From NCBI RefSeq assembly GCF_017654315.1, contig NZ_CP072203.1, positions 2,046,001 to 2,110,000 of the forward strand: DNA of 64,000 bases, written 5' to 3'. This document shows, piece by piece, positions 1 to 8,879 of this stretch. Both the position numbers and the translations under genes were made by a program. Source of the stretch: Gordonia polyisoprenivorans (lineage in GTDB: Bacteria > Actinomycetota > Actinomycetes > Mycobacteriales > Mycobacteriaceae). The notes under the pieces are model-generated. The model ran no database searches and had not been told where the DNA came from. It saw nothing but the letters and a program-made list of their open reading frames with translations. The stretch's first letter is position 1. Each line of letters opens with the position of its first letter.

Positions 1-93
1 CTGCTGTTGCGCTGGGACGCGCGCAAGACCCGCGACCCCGACATGAACCGCGACGGCATTCCCGACCGCGACATCGAGGTCATCGGCGGATAA
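1..93 (+). CDS. 3' end of a hypothetical protein (partial)
   Basis: The window opens inside a reading frame whose last 30 codons are visible, ending at TAA. The tail is hydrophilic (RKTRDPDMNRDGIPDRD) and follows LLLRW, which could be the end of a membrane helix. The piece is too short to assign a family. It lies about 100 bp upstream of the FmdB-type gene on the same strand. Confidence 0.6.
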   Translation: MLLRWDARKTRDPDMNRDGIPDRDIEVIGG

Positions 94-196
94 CCTTCCT
101 GACCAGCACAAACCGCGTCTACTGGCACTCGGAATGTCCGAGTGCCAGTTTCGGTTAAACTGATCGAGGTTCCTACGTTTCCTGTGGAGGTTTTCG

Positions 197-544
197 GTGC
201 CCACTTACTCGTATGCGTGCACGGAGTGTGACAACAAGTTCGACGTCGTGCAGTCGTTCTCCGACGACTCGCTCACCGAGTGCCCTCAGTGCACCGGACG
301 GCTGCGCAAACTGTTCAACTCCGTCGGGATCGTCTTCAAGGGCAGCGGGTTCTACCGCACCGACTCGCGCAACGGCTCGTCGTCGTCAGAGAGCAGCAGC
401 TCCTCGGAAAGCAAGTCCGACTCGTCGTCGAGTTCCTCCTCGGACTCCTCGAGCAGCAGCACCAGCTCGTCGTCGAGCAGTGACTCCAAGTCGTCGTCGA
501 GCTCCTCGAGCAGCACCAAGGCAGCGACACCCGCCTCGGCCTGA
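197..544 (+). CDS. FmdB-family zinc ribbon protein with Ser-rich tail
   Basis: Small putative regulatory protein of 115 aa. The N-terminal ~45 residues form a zinc ribbon: a CTEC pair near residue 8 and a CPQC pair near residue 29, in the usual FmdB context MPTYSYACTECDNKF. From residue ~58 the protein is almost only Ser with Asp, Glu and Lys, a low-complexity tail common in actinobacterial members. The start is GTG, with GTGGAGG about 8 bp upstream. The gene sits before the folate cyclo-ligase, galU and moeA, the order I recall for Rv0991c and its neighbours in mycobacteria. The molecular role of the family is poorly known; zinc binding is inferred from the cysteines. Confidence 0.85.
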   Translation: MPTYSYACTECDNKFDVVQSFSDDSLTECPQCTGRLRKLFNSVGIVFKGSGFYRTDSRNGSSSSESSSSSESKSDSSSSSSSDSSSSSTSSSSSSDSKSSSSSSSSTKAATPASA

Positions 545-739
545 CGGAGCCGGATTGACTGGCGACGAGATGCTGTGTCGATCGTTCGGGTGAAATTTCG
601 AAATCGGCGGCAAATGCGCCGGATTTACCTGATTTCTGTATTCGCCGGGGTTGTCCTGTAGGCACACTCTGATAATTTCGTGTGGGTCACGTCCCAAACC
701 TTGGAATGGGCGACGCAAACCACAAAGGAGTGTTCACGC

Positions 740-1204
740 ATGGCAGCCAGCAAGACTCGTCGAAATGTCCGTGTCCTCGGAGCGACCGCCGCGATCGCCG
801 GCGTGGGTGCGCTCACCGCGGCGATGGCCGCACCTGCCTCAGCAGATGTGACCGGCGTATCGATCACGACGCCGTCCGGCTTCGCGTTGAGCTCGGGCAG
901 CTTCGGAACGTCCTGCTCGTACACCGTGTCGGCGGATATCAACAATTCGCAGGCCGGAGCGCCGTCTGTGGTGTTCAAGGCCGCCAAGGCAGGTGGCTCG
1001 ACATCGACGATTGGAACCGTAACCTTCAACCAGGCAGGTCCAACCACCGTGACTGCTACGTGGAAGCCGACGTCGAAGGGCGTCTACACCATCACCGCAA
1101 CACAGAACGGCGTCAGCCAGTCGACGACAGCCAACGTCACCGGCACCGGCATCCAGCTTCCTGCCCCACTCGGCAATGGCAACTGCCTCGTCCTGCCGTT
1201 CTGA
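740..1204 (+). CDS. Secreted protein with Ig-like region, function unknown
   Basis: 154-aa exported protein. ATG at 740 is preceded by AAAGGAG (724-730) at good spacing; an upstream in-frame start lacks such a site. Residues 1 to ~36 are a signal peptide: basic KTRRNVR, then a hydrophobic Ala/Gly/Val stretch ending in APASA. The mature part is rich in Thr, Ser, Gly and Val with alternating strands and phrases like GPTTVTATWKPTSKGVYTITAT, which resemble a bacterial Ig-like or Big-type fold. There are two cysteines in the mature part (near residues 58 and 149). Function not recognised. A strong hairpin terminator follows. Confidence 0.8.
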   Translation: MAASKTRRNVRVLGATAAIAGVGALTAAMAAPASADVTGVSITTPSGFALSSGSFGTSCSYTVSADINNSQAGAPSVVFKAAKAGGSTSTIGTVTFNQAGPTTVTATWKPTSKGVYTITATQNGVSQSTTANVTGTGIQLPAPLGNGNCLVLPF

Positions 1205-1220
1205 CACCTTCGCGAAACTC

Positions 1221-1260
1221 TGACAAGGGAGCCACGACACTCGTCGTGGCTCCCTTGTCA
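1221..1260. terminator. Bidirectional hairpin terminator
   Basis: Perfect 18-bp inverted repeat (1221-1238 with 1243-1260) around the 4-nt loop ACTC. It lies just after the secreted-protein stop at 1204 and overlaps the last codon of the convergent folate cyclo-ligase gene, so it can serve both genes. There is no long U-tract, as is common in actinobacteria. Confidence 0.85.
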
Positions 1261-1842
1261 TGTAGGTGGCGACAGCCGCGTGAACCCACCACCCGGCGTC
1301 AGCACCCACTCCATCGGCACGTCGTAGGCGTCGGCGGGTAGGTCGTCGAGCAGCTCGTGGTCGTAGACGATGCCGACGAGTGTTGCCCGAATGCCGGCGA
1401 TGCTGCGGTCGTAATAGCCTGCGCCACGGCCCAATCGCGCCCCGGTGCGGGCGACTGCCAGCGCTGGGACAAAGACGACGTCGGCGTCTGAGATCGCGTC
1501 GACGCCCAGCCGCGGGCCGGTCGGCTCGAGAAGTCCGAACCGACCCCTGGCCAGCGAGTCCCGTGCGTCGTAGCGCACCCAGTCCAGCGGTGCCGGCGGC
1601 CCGGGCGGCACCACCGGCAACAGCACTGTGCAGCTGTGGCCGCGCAGCGCGTCGAGGAATGCCACCGACCCCGGCTCGGCGCCTACCGGAACGTATGCCG
1701 CGGCCGTCACCGTGTCGTCGAGCAGCACAGGGCTCGATGCGAGGTGGGTGACGAGCCGAGTCGCCGCGCGGTCACGATCCTCGAGGGTCAATGCTGCTCG
1801 CCGGGCTGCGAAGCCGGCCCGCAGTTCGTCCTTGCCCGCCAC
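1258..1842 (-). CDS. 5-formyltetrahydrofolate cyclo-ligase
   Basis: 194-aa cytosolic enzyme that converts 5-formyl-THF to 5,10-methenyl-THF with ATP. The C-terminal half carries the family signature GRGAGYYDR (residues ~138-146), and KDELRAGFAARRAAL at the N-terminus matches the usual basic first helix. I chose GTG at 1842 because GAAGGAG lies 5 bp upstream; the open frame continues further upstream but shows no family sequence. It is transcribed towards the secreted-protein gene and diverges from galU across about 145 bp. Length is normal for the family (180-200 aa). Confidence 0.92.
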   Translation of the reverse strand: MAGKDELRAGFAARRAALTLEDRDRAATRLVTHLASSPVLLDDTVTAAAYVPVGAEPGSVAFLDALRGHSCTVLLPVVPPGPPAPLDWVRYDARDSLARGRFGLLEPTGPRLGVDAISDADVVFVPALAVARTGARLGRGAGYYDRSIAGIRATLVGIVYDHELLDDLPADAYDVPMEWVLTPGGGFTRLSPPT

Positions 1843-1987
1843 GGATTCTCCTTCGCCGCCGATCGCTGTCGCCGCGCGTATCGTAGCGCTGACCAGGTGT
1901 GACACCGGTCTCGGTGGCGGCGATCTCCCAGCGTTCGCGCATCGCATCTGTGGCTGCTTCCCGGCAACCGACATTAGGGTGTTTCTC

Positions 1988-2938
1988 ATGACCAGCGTGA
2001 GTAATTCGACGACCGAGATTCCCGAGTACCACGACGTACCCGACACCCCGCCGATCCCACGTACCGCGGTGGTCCCGGCCGCGGGCCTGGGCACTCGATT
2101 CCTGCCGGCGACCAAGACGGTGCCCAAGGAGTTGCTGCCCGTCGTCGATACCCCCGGCATCGAACTCGTCGCCGAGGAGGCCAAGTCGGCGGGCGCCGAA
2201 CGGCTGCTGATCATCACCTCGCCCGGCAAGGACGGCGTGGTCGCGCACTTCGTCGAAGACCTGGTGCTGGAGAACACCCTGGCCAAGCGCGGTAAGGCGG
2301 CGATGCTCGCCAAGGTTCGCAAGGCGCCGTCGTTGCTCGATGTGGCCTCGGTGATCCAGGAGAAGCCGCTGGGCCTCGGCCACGCCGTCGGGTGCGTCGA
2401 GGACTACCTCGACGACGATGAAGACGCGATCGCGGTGCTGCTGCCCGACGATCTGGTGTTGCCCGGCGGGGTGCTCGAGGTGATGGCCCGGACCCGGCAA
2501 CGGCGCGGCGGATCGGTGCTGTGTGCCATCGAGGTCCCCGGTGACCGGATCAGCGCCTACGGCGTCTTCGACGTCGAGGACCTGCCCGACGCCAACAACC
2601 CGAACGTCAAGCGCCTCAAGGGCATGGTAGAAAAGCCCGCACCCGAGGATGCTCCGTCGAATCTCGCGGCCGCCGGCCGATACATCCTCGACCGCAAGAT
2701 CTTTGACGCGCTGCGCCGCATCAAGCCCGGTGCGGGTGGCGAACTGCAGCTGACCGACGCGATCGCCCTGCTCATCGAGGAAGGCGAGCCGGTGCATGTG
2801 GTCGTCCATCACGGCACCCGTCACGACCTCGGCAACCCCGGCGGCTACCTGAAAGCGGCCGTCGACTTCGCCCTCGACCGCGACGACTACGGTCCCGACC
2901 TGCGCGAGTGGCTCACCGAGCGCCTCAAGCAGGACTGA
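1988..2938 (+). CDS. galU: UTP--glucose-1-phosphate uridylyltransferase
   Basis: 316-aa cytosolic nucleotidyltransferase making UDP-glucose from UTP and glucose-1-phosphate, a precursor for trehalose, glycogen and cell-wall glycans. The nucleotide-binding signature is intact: AAGLGTRFLPATK followed by PKELLPVVDTP (residues ~25-50), then LLPDDLVL, VEKP and the late GTRHDLGNPGGYLKA motif. ATG at 1988 precedes MTSVSNSTTEIPEY; the ribosome site is weak (TAGGGTG). It is followed by moeA on the same strand after 145 bp, an order conserved in mycobacteria. Confidence 0.95.
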   Translation: MTSVSNSTTEIPEYHDVPDTPPIPRTAVVPAAGLGTRFLPATKTVPKELLPVVDTPGIELVAEEAKSAGAERLLIITSPGKDGVVAHFVEDLVLENTLAKRGKAAMLAKVRKAPSLLDVASVIQEKPLGLGHAVGCVEDYLDDDEDAIAVLLPDDLVLPGGVLEVMARTRQRRGGSVLCAIEVPGDRISAYGVFDVEDLPDANNPNVKRLKGMVEKPAPEDAPSNLAAAGRYILDRKIFDALRRIKPGAGGELQLTDAIALLIEEGEPVHVVVHHGTRHDLGNPGGYLKAAVDFALDRDDYGPDLREWLTERLKQD

Positions 2939-3083
2939 CCCGCCCCCTCTGGTGTCGGGTATGCGGCCCTCCGCGCGCCTGACACGCGTGCGCCTGCCCG
3001 ACGACTAGCCTTTACCCGAAGGTCGACCGGCAGGTACCCCGGCCGATGAGAATGCGCGCGGGCCGGCGGCGGAGTGAGGTGAG

Positions 3084-4388
3084 ATGCGTTCGGTTGAGGA
3101 TCATCTGTCGTTGGTGACGGCCGCGGCGGTCGCCCCGCGTCCGGTGCGTGTGGCGATCTCCGAGGCCCAGGGTTTGATGTGCGCCGAAGAGGTCGTCACC
3201 GAACACCCCATGCCAGGGTTCGACCAGGCCGCCGTTGACGGATACGCGGTACGGGCGGTCGACGTGGCACTCGCCGGTGTAGGCGCACCCGAGGATCTCG
3301 ACGAATTCGACGCCGGTGGTGCCGACCTCGTCGACCTCGAGGCGAACGAACCGATGATCGTGTCGCTGCCGGTCGTCGGGGAGGTCTCACCCGGCGCCCG
3401 CACCCCGACCCGCCTGCAACCGCGGCAGGCGGTGCGCGTCGAAACCGGTGCTCCCATGCCGACTCTCGCCGACGCGGTCGTGCCGTTGCGGTGGACCGAC
3501 GGCGGGGAGTCGAAGGTCAAGGTCGGCCACGGCGTCGAGAGCGGCGACTACGTGCGACGCGTCGGCGACGACGTGCAGCCCGGTGACGTCGCCGTCCGTG
3601 CCGGGTCGATCATCGGGTCGGCGCAGGTGGGTCTGCTCGCCGCCGTCGGGCATGCGCGCGTCATGGTGCATCCGCGTCCGCGGCTGTCGGTGATCTCCAT
3701 CGGTTCCGAACTCGTCGACATCGACCGCACTCCCGGACCCGGACAGATCTACGACGTCAACAGCTACGCCCTCGCCGCGGCCGCCCGTGATGCCGGCGCC
3801 GACGTCAATCGAGTGGGCATCGCCGAACGCGACAGCTCACGCATGCGGGAAGTCGTTGAAGCGCAACTCATCCGGTCGGAGATCGTGGTGATCTGCGGTG
3901 CGATCGGCGGACAGGCGGGCGGCGCGGTCGTCGATGCGCTCAGTGATCTCGGAGACCTCGAGATCGTGCGGGTGGCCATGCACCCGGGCTCGGTGCAGGG
4001 CTTCGGCCGGCTCGGCCGCGACGAGGTGCCCACCTTCTTGCTGCCGTCCAATCCGGTCAGTGCCCTGGTGTCGTTCGAGGTGATGGTGCGTCCGCTGATC
4101 CGCATCGCCCTGGGCAAACGGCAACCGATGCGCCGGGTCATCAAGGCACGCACCATCGGTCCGATCGCGTCGGTCAAGGGCCGCAAGGGATATCTGCGCG
4201 GACAACTGATGCGCGACGAACGCTCCGGTGAATACCTCGTGCAGGTACTCGGGGCGTCACCGACCGGATCGAGTCATCTGCTCGCCGAACTCGCCGAGGC
4301 CAACTGTCTGATCATCGTCGAGTCCGACGTCGAGGAACTCGGGATCGGCGACGAGGTGGAGGTCGCCTTCCTCGCCCAACGCGGCTGA
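3084..4388 (+). CDS. moeA: Molybdopterin molybdotransferase MoeA (Glp family)
   Basis: 434-aa enzyme inserting molybdate into adenylyl-molybdopterin in the last step of molybdenum cofactor synthesis. It shows the MoeA layout: PMPGFDQAAVDGYAVRA near residue 43, RVETGAPMPTLADAVVP near residue 118, the MoaB/Mog-like domain starting at RLSVISIGSELVD, and LPSNPVSALVSFEVMVRP near residue 320. ATG at 3084 follows GGAGTGAGG. Genes for MoeA-like proteins next to galU are typical of actinobacteria. No other molybdopterin gene lies nearby. Confidence 0.93.
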   Translation: MRSVEDHLSLVTAAAVAPRPVRVAISEAQGLMCAEEVVTEHPMPGFDQAAVDGYAVRAVDVALAGVGAPEDLDEFDAGGADLVDLEANEPMIVSLPVVGEVSPGARTPTRLQPRQAVRVETGAPMPTLADAVVPLRWTDGGESKVKVGHGVESGDYVRRVGDDVQPGDVAVRAGSIIGSAQVGLLAAVGHARVMVHPRPRLSVISIGSELVDIDRTPGPGQIYDVNSYALAAAARDAGADVNRVGIAERDSSRMREVVEAQLIRSEIVVICGAIGGQAGGAVVDALSDLGDLEIVRVAMHPGSVQGFGRLGRDEVPTFLLPSNPVSALVSFEVMVRPLIRIALGKRQPMRRVIKARTIGPIASVKGRKGYLRGQLMRDERSGEYLVQVLGASPTGSSHLLAELAEANCLIIVESDVEELGIGDEVEVAFLAQRG

Positions 4389-4457
4389 TGCCGACGAGTC
4401 GGCGCGCGTGCCGGTTACCTCCGCGCCGGGTGATGGTCACCGCATAGACTCCCAGAT

Positions 4458-5114
4458 GTGTTCAGGTGGCTGAGTGGTGAGCCGGTCAGTCCGGGGTGGC
4501 CGGCGACGCTGGGACCTCTGGGGACCAAGGCGGGCGCGGTGACGATACGGCCGGTGAAGTTGCGAGACGCCAAGGACTGGAGCGAGCTGCGCATCCGCAA
4601 CCAGAACTCGTTGATGCCGTGGGAACCGACGGGCGTCGGATCGTGGGCGTCGCGTCATCAGGTCTCGTCCTGGCCGCCGCTGTTCGCGGTGCTGAAATCC
4701 GAGGCCAAGCGAGGGACGTTGTTGCCGTTCGTGATCGAACTCGACGGTGTCTACATCGGCCAGCTTACGGTCGGCAACATCCAACGGGGCGCGGTGCGCA
4801 CCGCATGGATCGGCTACTGGATCGACGCCGGCCACGCCGGGCAGGGCATCACCACCGCGGCCGTCGCGCTCGGCGTCGACCACTGCTTCGGTCCGGTCGG
4901 GTTGCACCGGCTCGACGCGACCGTCCAACCGGACAACGTTGCCTCCCAAGCGGTGTTGAGCAAGATCGGGTTCCGACGCGAGGGGCTGCTCGAGCGGTAC
5001 ATGGACGTCAACAAACGCTGGCGTGATCATTTCCTCTACGCCCTCACCGCCGAGGAGATCACCGGCAGCGCCACCGAAACCCTCGTGCGGTCGGGGCGGG
5101 CGGCGTTTCTGTAG
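4458..5114 (+). CDS. rimJ: GNAT acetyltransferase, RimJ/RimL type
   Basis: 218-aa GNAT-fold N-acetyltransferase, similar in layout to ribosomal-protein-alanine acetyltransferases. Residues ~35-60 hold the opening strand VTIRPVKLRDAKDWSELR; YWIDAGHAGQGITTAAVAL (near residue 120) is the acetyl-CoA-binding segment with the Q/GxxG-like turn, and VQPDNVASQAVLSKIGFRREGLL is the usual C-terminal motif of RimJ-type enzymes. The start is GTG at 4458; an overlapping ATG at 4456 is out of frame. It follows moeA by 69 bp and may share its transcript. The substrate protein is not known here. Confidence 0.88.
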   Translation: MFRWLSGEPVSPGWPATLGPLGTKAGAVTIRPVKLRDAKDWSELRIRNQNSLMPWEPTGVGSWASRHQVSSWPPLFAVLKSEAKRGTLLPFVIELDGVYIGQLTVGNIQRGAVRTAWIGYWIDAGHAGQGITTAAVALGVDHCFGPVGLHRLDATVQPDNVASQAVLSKIGFRREGLLERYMDVNKRWRDHFLYALTAEEITGSATETLVRSGRAAFL

Positions 5115-5165
5115 CCGATTTGCCGCGGGCGTGGGTCGACGGGCGCCCGTCATCCACCGAAGAAC

Positions 5166-5960
5166 TCAGCCACCGAAGAACACTGCCAGAGCCTGTGCCG
5201 ACTCGGCGGCCGAGCTGATATTGGCGGCGCAGACCACTCCGGTGGCCAGCGCGACGAGCGTCAACGCTCCGGCACAGGCGAGCGGTCGTGTCCGGGCGCC
5301 GCGGGGTGCAATTGCCGCGGCACGAAGAGCGACGCCGGCCGCGCCGAGAACACCGACGGTGAGCACGCCGGCGATCACCGCGAATGCCGTGTGGTATCGG
5401 GCGAAGTCGTCGACGAGAACCTGCAACGGTGCCGAGAATCCGCCGCCGACGGATGCCATGAGTTCGGTGTGCGCCTGACTCGCGATCGCGAGGATCGTCG
5501 GGTCACCGCTGCCGGAGAGGAAGGGCAGTAGCGAGGACAACGGTGCGATCGCCCCCTGGACGTTCGCTGCCACGATGACGAGAGCGACCGCGGCGACGGC
5601 AGCGGCCGGTAGCACCCGCAAGGGTCGGCGGCGCGTGGGTGCGCTCGTTCCCCGGTAGAGGGCGATGGTCAGTCGAGATGCGGCGACGAGTAACGCCAGG
5701 CCGATCACGGCTTTCGCGATGTGAAAGCGCCGCCAGTCGTCGACGAGAGCCGTCAGATCGGCGGGTGGTGCGCCCGATCCGCTCGTCCAGAAATGGGCGA
5801 ACGCCGAGCCGAATGCCGTTGCCATGGCGTCGGGGCCGGAGCCGACGAGCAACCAGGGGGCGAGCATCGTCGCCGCAGCGAGCGCGGCGGTCAGCACGCC
5901 GAGGGCGACGGTCCGGGTGGTGCTCGTCGTCGGAGTCGGGTGGTGGCGATGAGTGTGCAT
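5166..5960 (-). CDS. Four-helix membrane protein with internal duplication
   Basis: 264-aa integral membrane protein, not assigned to a named family. The start chosen is ATG at 5960 (MHTHRHH); the frame is open upstream but overlaps the divergent kinase region. Four hydrophobic stretches are visible, with two long extracytoplasmic loops. The loops look duplicated: LVDDWRRFHIAKAVIG near residue 85 matches LVDDFARYHTAFAVIAG near residue 185, each ahead of a helix. It is divergent from the sensor kinase, with about 170 bp between starts, so it may be a target or sensory partner of that system. That link is inference. Confidence 0.75.
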   Translation of the reverse strand: MHTHRHHPTPTTSTTRTVALGVLTAALAAATMLAPWLLVGSGPDAMATAFGSAFAHFWTSGSGAPPADLTALVDDWRRFHIAKAVIGLALLVAASRLTIALYRGTSAPTRRRPLRVLPAAAVAAVALVIVAANVQGAIAPLSSLLPFLSGSGDPTILAIASQAHTELMASVGGGFSAPLQVLVDDFARYHTAFAVIAGVLTVGVLGAAGVALRAAAIAPRGARTRPLACAGALTLVALATGVVCAANISSAAESAQALAVFFGG

Positions 5961-6129
5961 GACGGGCAATGACTTTCGTTCGGTGATCGGGGACCGCACC
6001 ATGGTGGGCCCATCGGCTGGTGCGGCACATCGGCAGTGGGAACGATGTGTGGGTCCTCCGCGCGGACGAGTTCGGAACCGTTCGCGAGGAGGACGCCTCC
6101 TGCGGACTCGGGGTCTACAGTTGGCTCCG

Positions 6130-7395
6130 ATGCCGACCCAGATTGCCGAGACCGTGCGTCGATGGCGCGCGTGGTGGATGACCGACGCCGGTCCGGGTGC
6201 CGCGGCATCCGACGGCTCGCTTGCCACGCGCATCGGCCGGTGGTTACGTATCGGTGCGACGTCGCCGGCGGCGTCGGCGATCGTTCCCGTCGCGGTTGTG
6301 CTGGCCTGTGCCGCAATCCAATTGAGTCAGCGTGGCGGCCCGACTGCTGCTCATCCGGGGGCCGCGCTGCTCGTGAGTGTGCTGCTGGCGCTCCCGCTGT
6401 TGGTGCGGCGTCGTCTTCCGGTGACGGTGTTCGCGGTGCTCGCGCTCGTCGCTTTCGTGCAATGGGCCCTCGACCTTCGGCTGGTGGCCGACATCGCTCT
6501 GCTGATCGCTGTGTACACGGTGGCGGCGGCGTATCCGGCGCGCACGGCCTGGGCCGCGGCCGCCGTCGTCGAGGTGGGTGCGGTGTTGGCGGTGCTGCGT
6601 TGGCAGGCGAGTGGTGACCGCGTCGAATCCCTTGTGCTGTTGACCGGGCCGTTGATCGCCGCGGTGTGCGCCGGGATCGCGGTGCGTAACCGCCGCAATG
6701 CGATCCTGGCCGCCGCCGACGGTGCCCGACGACGCGAACATGAACGGCATCAGACCGAACTGCTCGCGGCCGCGCACCACCGGCAGCAGATCGCTCGGGA
6801 GATGCATGACGTGGTGGCACATGGTCTCTCGGTGATGGTCACGCTGACCGAGGGGGCGCTGGCCACCGGGGATCGCGACCCCGCCGCCACGCAGGACGCG
6901 ATGAGGCGCGTCGCCGACACCGGCCGCGAGGCGCTCGACGACATGCGCGACCTCGTCCGGGTACTGCGCGCCGACGAGCTGCCGCGCCGACCGCAACCCG
7001 GTGTCGACGACGTCGAGACCCTGGTGAATGAGTGTCGGCGCACCGGAGTCGACATCGAGTTCGTCGTCGAGGGAACCGCGACCGATGTATCCGCGCCCGA
7101 GGGGCTGACCGTGTATCGCATCGTGCAAGAAGCCCTGACGAACGTGCGAAAACACGCTGACGCGAGCACGGTTCGCGTGAACCTGGTCTACCGCGACGAC
7201 GCGATCGACGTCGAGATCGTCGACGACGGGCGCAGCTCCGGGGGCTCGGCCGAGCCGGGGTTCGGACTGACCGGGATTGCCGAGCGTGCGGCACTCCACG
7301 GCGGTCGCACGGAGTCCGGACCCCTGGTGGGCGGTGGTTGGCGGGTCTGGGCGTGCATCCCGACACGACGGGTCGCGGCAGGCGCCGACCGATGA
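6130..7395 (+). CDS. Sensor histidine kinase, NarL/DesK-type (HisKA_3)
   Basis: 421-aa membrane kinase. Residues ~45-185 hold about five or six hydrophobic helices. The dimerisation and phosphoacceptor segment follows, with His226 in AREMHDVVAHGLSVM, the standard HisKA_3 motif. The ATPase has EALTNVRKHA (N-box), VDDG and GFGLTGIAERA (G-box). ATG at 6130 has no clear ribosome site; a leaderless start is possible, and an earlier in-frame start would add a basic, non-conserved extension. The stop overlaps the regulator start (ATGA). The inducing signal cannot be read from the sequence. Confidence 0.9.
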   Translation: MPTQIAETVRRWRAWWMTDAGPGAAASDGSLATRIGRWLRIGATSPAASAIVPVAVVLACAAIQLSQRGGPTAAHPGAALLVSVLLALPLLVRRRLPVTVFAVLALVAFVQWALDLRLVADIALLIAVYTVAAAYPARTAWAAAAVVEVGAVLAVLRWQASGDRVESLVLLTGPLIAAVCAGIAVRNRRNAILAAADGARRREHERHQTELLAAAHHRQQIAREMHDVVAHGLSVMVTLTEGALATGDRDPAATQDAMRRVADTGREALDDMRDLVRVLRADELPRRPQPGVDDVETLVNECRRTGVDIEFVVEGTATDVSAPEGLTVYRIVQEALTNVRKHADASTVRVNLVYRDDAIDVEIVDDGRSSGGSAEPGFGLTGIAERAALHGGRTESGPLVGGGWRVWACIPTRRVAAGADR

Positions 7396-8054
7396 CGATC
7401 CGGGTGGCCATCGTCGACGATCAGGAACTCGTCCGGCTCGGGCTGCGGATGGTCTTGCAGGCCGCCGACGGCATCGAGGTGGTGGGGGAGGCCGCCGACG
7501 GCGACGAGGCCGTGGCGCTCGCGGAGTCGTGCGCTCCCGACGTGATCCTGATGGATGTGCGGATGCCCCGGATGAACGGTGTCGAGGCGACCCGGCAGGT
7601 GGTGGCCCACCGCCCATCGGTGCGGGTGCTGGTGTTGACGACATTCGACGTCGATGAGTACGCCTTCGACGCCATCCGCGCAGGAGCGGCCGGGTTCTTG
7701 CTGAAAGACGTGCGTGGCGCGGAGTTGGTCGATGCGGTCGTGGCCGTCGCCCGAGGTGACGCGGTGATGTCCCCGCGTATCACGCGAGCCCTGGTCGATG
7801 CGTACGCCGCGACTCCGCCCGCACGCACCGCACCCGACCCGGCTCCCGTCGACGACCTGACCGAACGCGAACGGCAGGTGGTCGTCGCGGTGGCTCGTGG
7901 ACTGTCGAATCGAGAGATCGCGTCGGAGTTGTTCGTCTCCGAGACGACGGTGAAGTCGCACGTGGCCAACATTCTCGCCAAGCTCAACCTACGCAACAGG
8001 ATTCACGTGGTGATCTACGCCTACGAGCGTGACCTGGTGCGACGCGATGGATGA
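7392..8054 (+). CDS. NarL/LuxR-family response regulator
   Basis: 220-aa DNA-binding partner of the upstream kinase. The receiver domain (1-120) has the acidic pair in VAIVDDQELVRLG, phosphoacceptor Asp55 in VILMDVRMP, and the Lys of FLLKDV. The C-terminal LuxR-type HTH reads LTERERQVVVAVARGLSNREIA with SETTVKSHVANILAKL as recognition helix. ATG at 7392 overlaps the kinase stop by 4 bp, so the two are translationally coupled. The divergent membrane protein is the obvious candidate target. Confidence 0.93.
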   Translation: MTIRVAIVDDQELVRLGLRMVLQAADGIEVVGEAADGDEAVALAESCAPDVILMDVRMPRMNGVEATRQVVAHRPSVRVLVLTTFDVDEYAFDAIRAGAAGFLLKDVRGAELVDAVVAVARGDAVMSPRITRALVDAYAATPPARTAPDPAPVDDLTERERQVVVAVARGLSNREIASELFVSETTVKSHVANILAKLNLRNRIHVVIYAYERDLVRRDG

Positions 8055-8086
8055 GCAGACGGCGTCGGGTTCCGTAGCATCGGGCC

Positions 8087-8743
8087 ATGACGCAGCTGGA
8101 GATCATCGTCCGCGGCAACGCCGACGGGAAATACGCGCCCGAGCGGGCAGTGGTGCACCTTCGGGTGGCGGTGTCGGGGAGTGAACGGGAAGCGGTGTAC
8201 CGCGACGCGATCGAGGTGCATGCGCGTCTGATCGCGACGCTCGACGAACTGGCCGGTACCGACGCTGTGGCGACGTGGTCGAGCGACACCGTGCATGTCT
8301 ATTCCCATCGGCCCTATGACGCGAAGGGCAAGCTGCGAGACCTCGTGTACTCCACCAACATCGGCGTCGACATCGAGTTCGCCGACGTCGACGCGTTGGG
8401 CGGGTTCATCGACGTGTGGGCGCAGGAATCCGGGGTCGACATCGCCGGCGTGCGGTGGGCGCTCACCCCGGAGAGCCGGCGTCGGCACGAGGGGGAGTTG
8501 CGGCGCGCGGCCGTCGAGGATGCGGTACTCAAGGCGCAGGCCTACGCCGATGCGGTCGGGCGCGGGCCGGTCACCCCGACCCAACTCGCCGACCCGGAGA
8601 TGCTCGACGCCCACCAGCCGATGCCCCGGGCACTGCTGGCCGCCGGCGCGCCCGCCGGCGACGGCGGCTCGCCATCGCTCGACCTGCGATCCCGCGACAT
8701 CGAGTTGTCGGTGACCGTCGACGCGCGCTTCATCGCCGAATGA
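8087..8743 (+). CDS. SIMPL-domain (DUF541) protein
   Basis: 218-aa protein with the SIMPL fold: it opens with LEIIVRGNADGKYAPERAVVHLRVAV, has VHVYSHRPYDAKGKLRDLVYSTNIGVDIEF mid-way, an AVEDAVLKAQAYADAVG helix near residue 145, and ends IELSVTVDARFIAE. No signal peptide is visible, whereas many SIMPL proteins are exported. It starts 32 bp after the response regulator and may be co-transcribed. The biochemical role of the family is not well defined. Confidence 0.85.
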   Translation: MTQLEIIVRGNADGKYAPERAVVHLRVAVSGSEREAVYRDAIEVHARLIATLDELAGTDAVATWSSDTVHVYSHRPYDAKGKLRDLVYSTNIGVDIEFADVDALGGFIDVWAQESGVDIAGVRWALTPESRRRHEGELRRAAVEDAVLKAQAYADAVGRGPVTPTQLADPEMLDAHQPMPRALLAAGAPAGDGGSPSLDLRSRDIELSVTVDARFIAE

Positions 8744-8879
8744 CCAAGCGCGTCCGCTGAGAAGTGCATGTGAACTGGACTGATTCGGGTGTGCCCCGGC
8801 GCGTCTGCGCAGGATGCGGCGCGTCCGCACCTAGATTGTGGAGTGGCCCGGTGTAACCAGAGTGAAGAAAGGGAGAGCC

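Noticed and set aside
2939..3083. Terminator between galU and moeA
   Set aside because: Only short, imperfect pairings (GTGTCGGG with CCTGACAC); not convincing.
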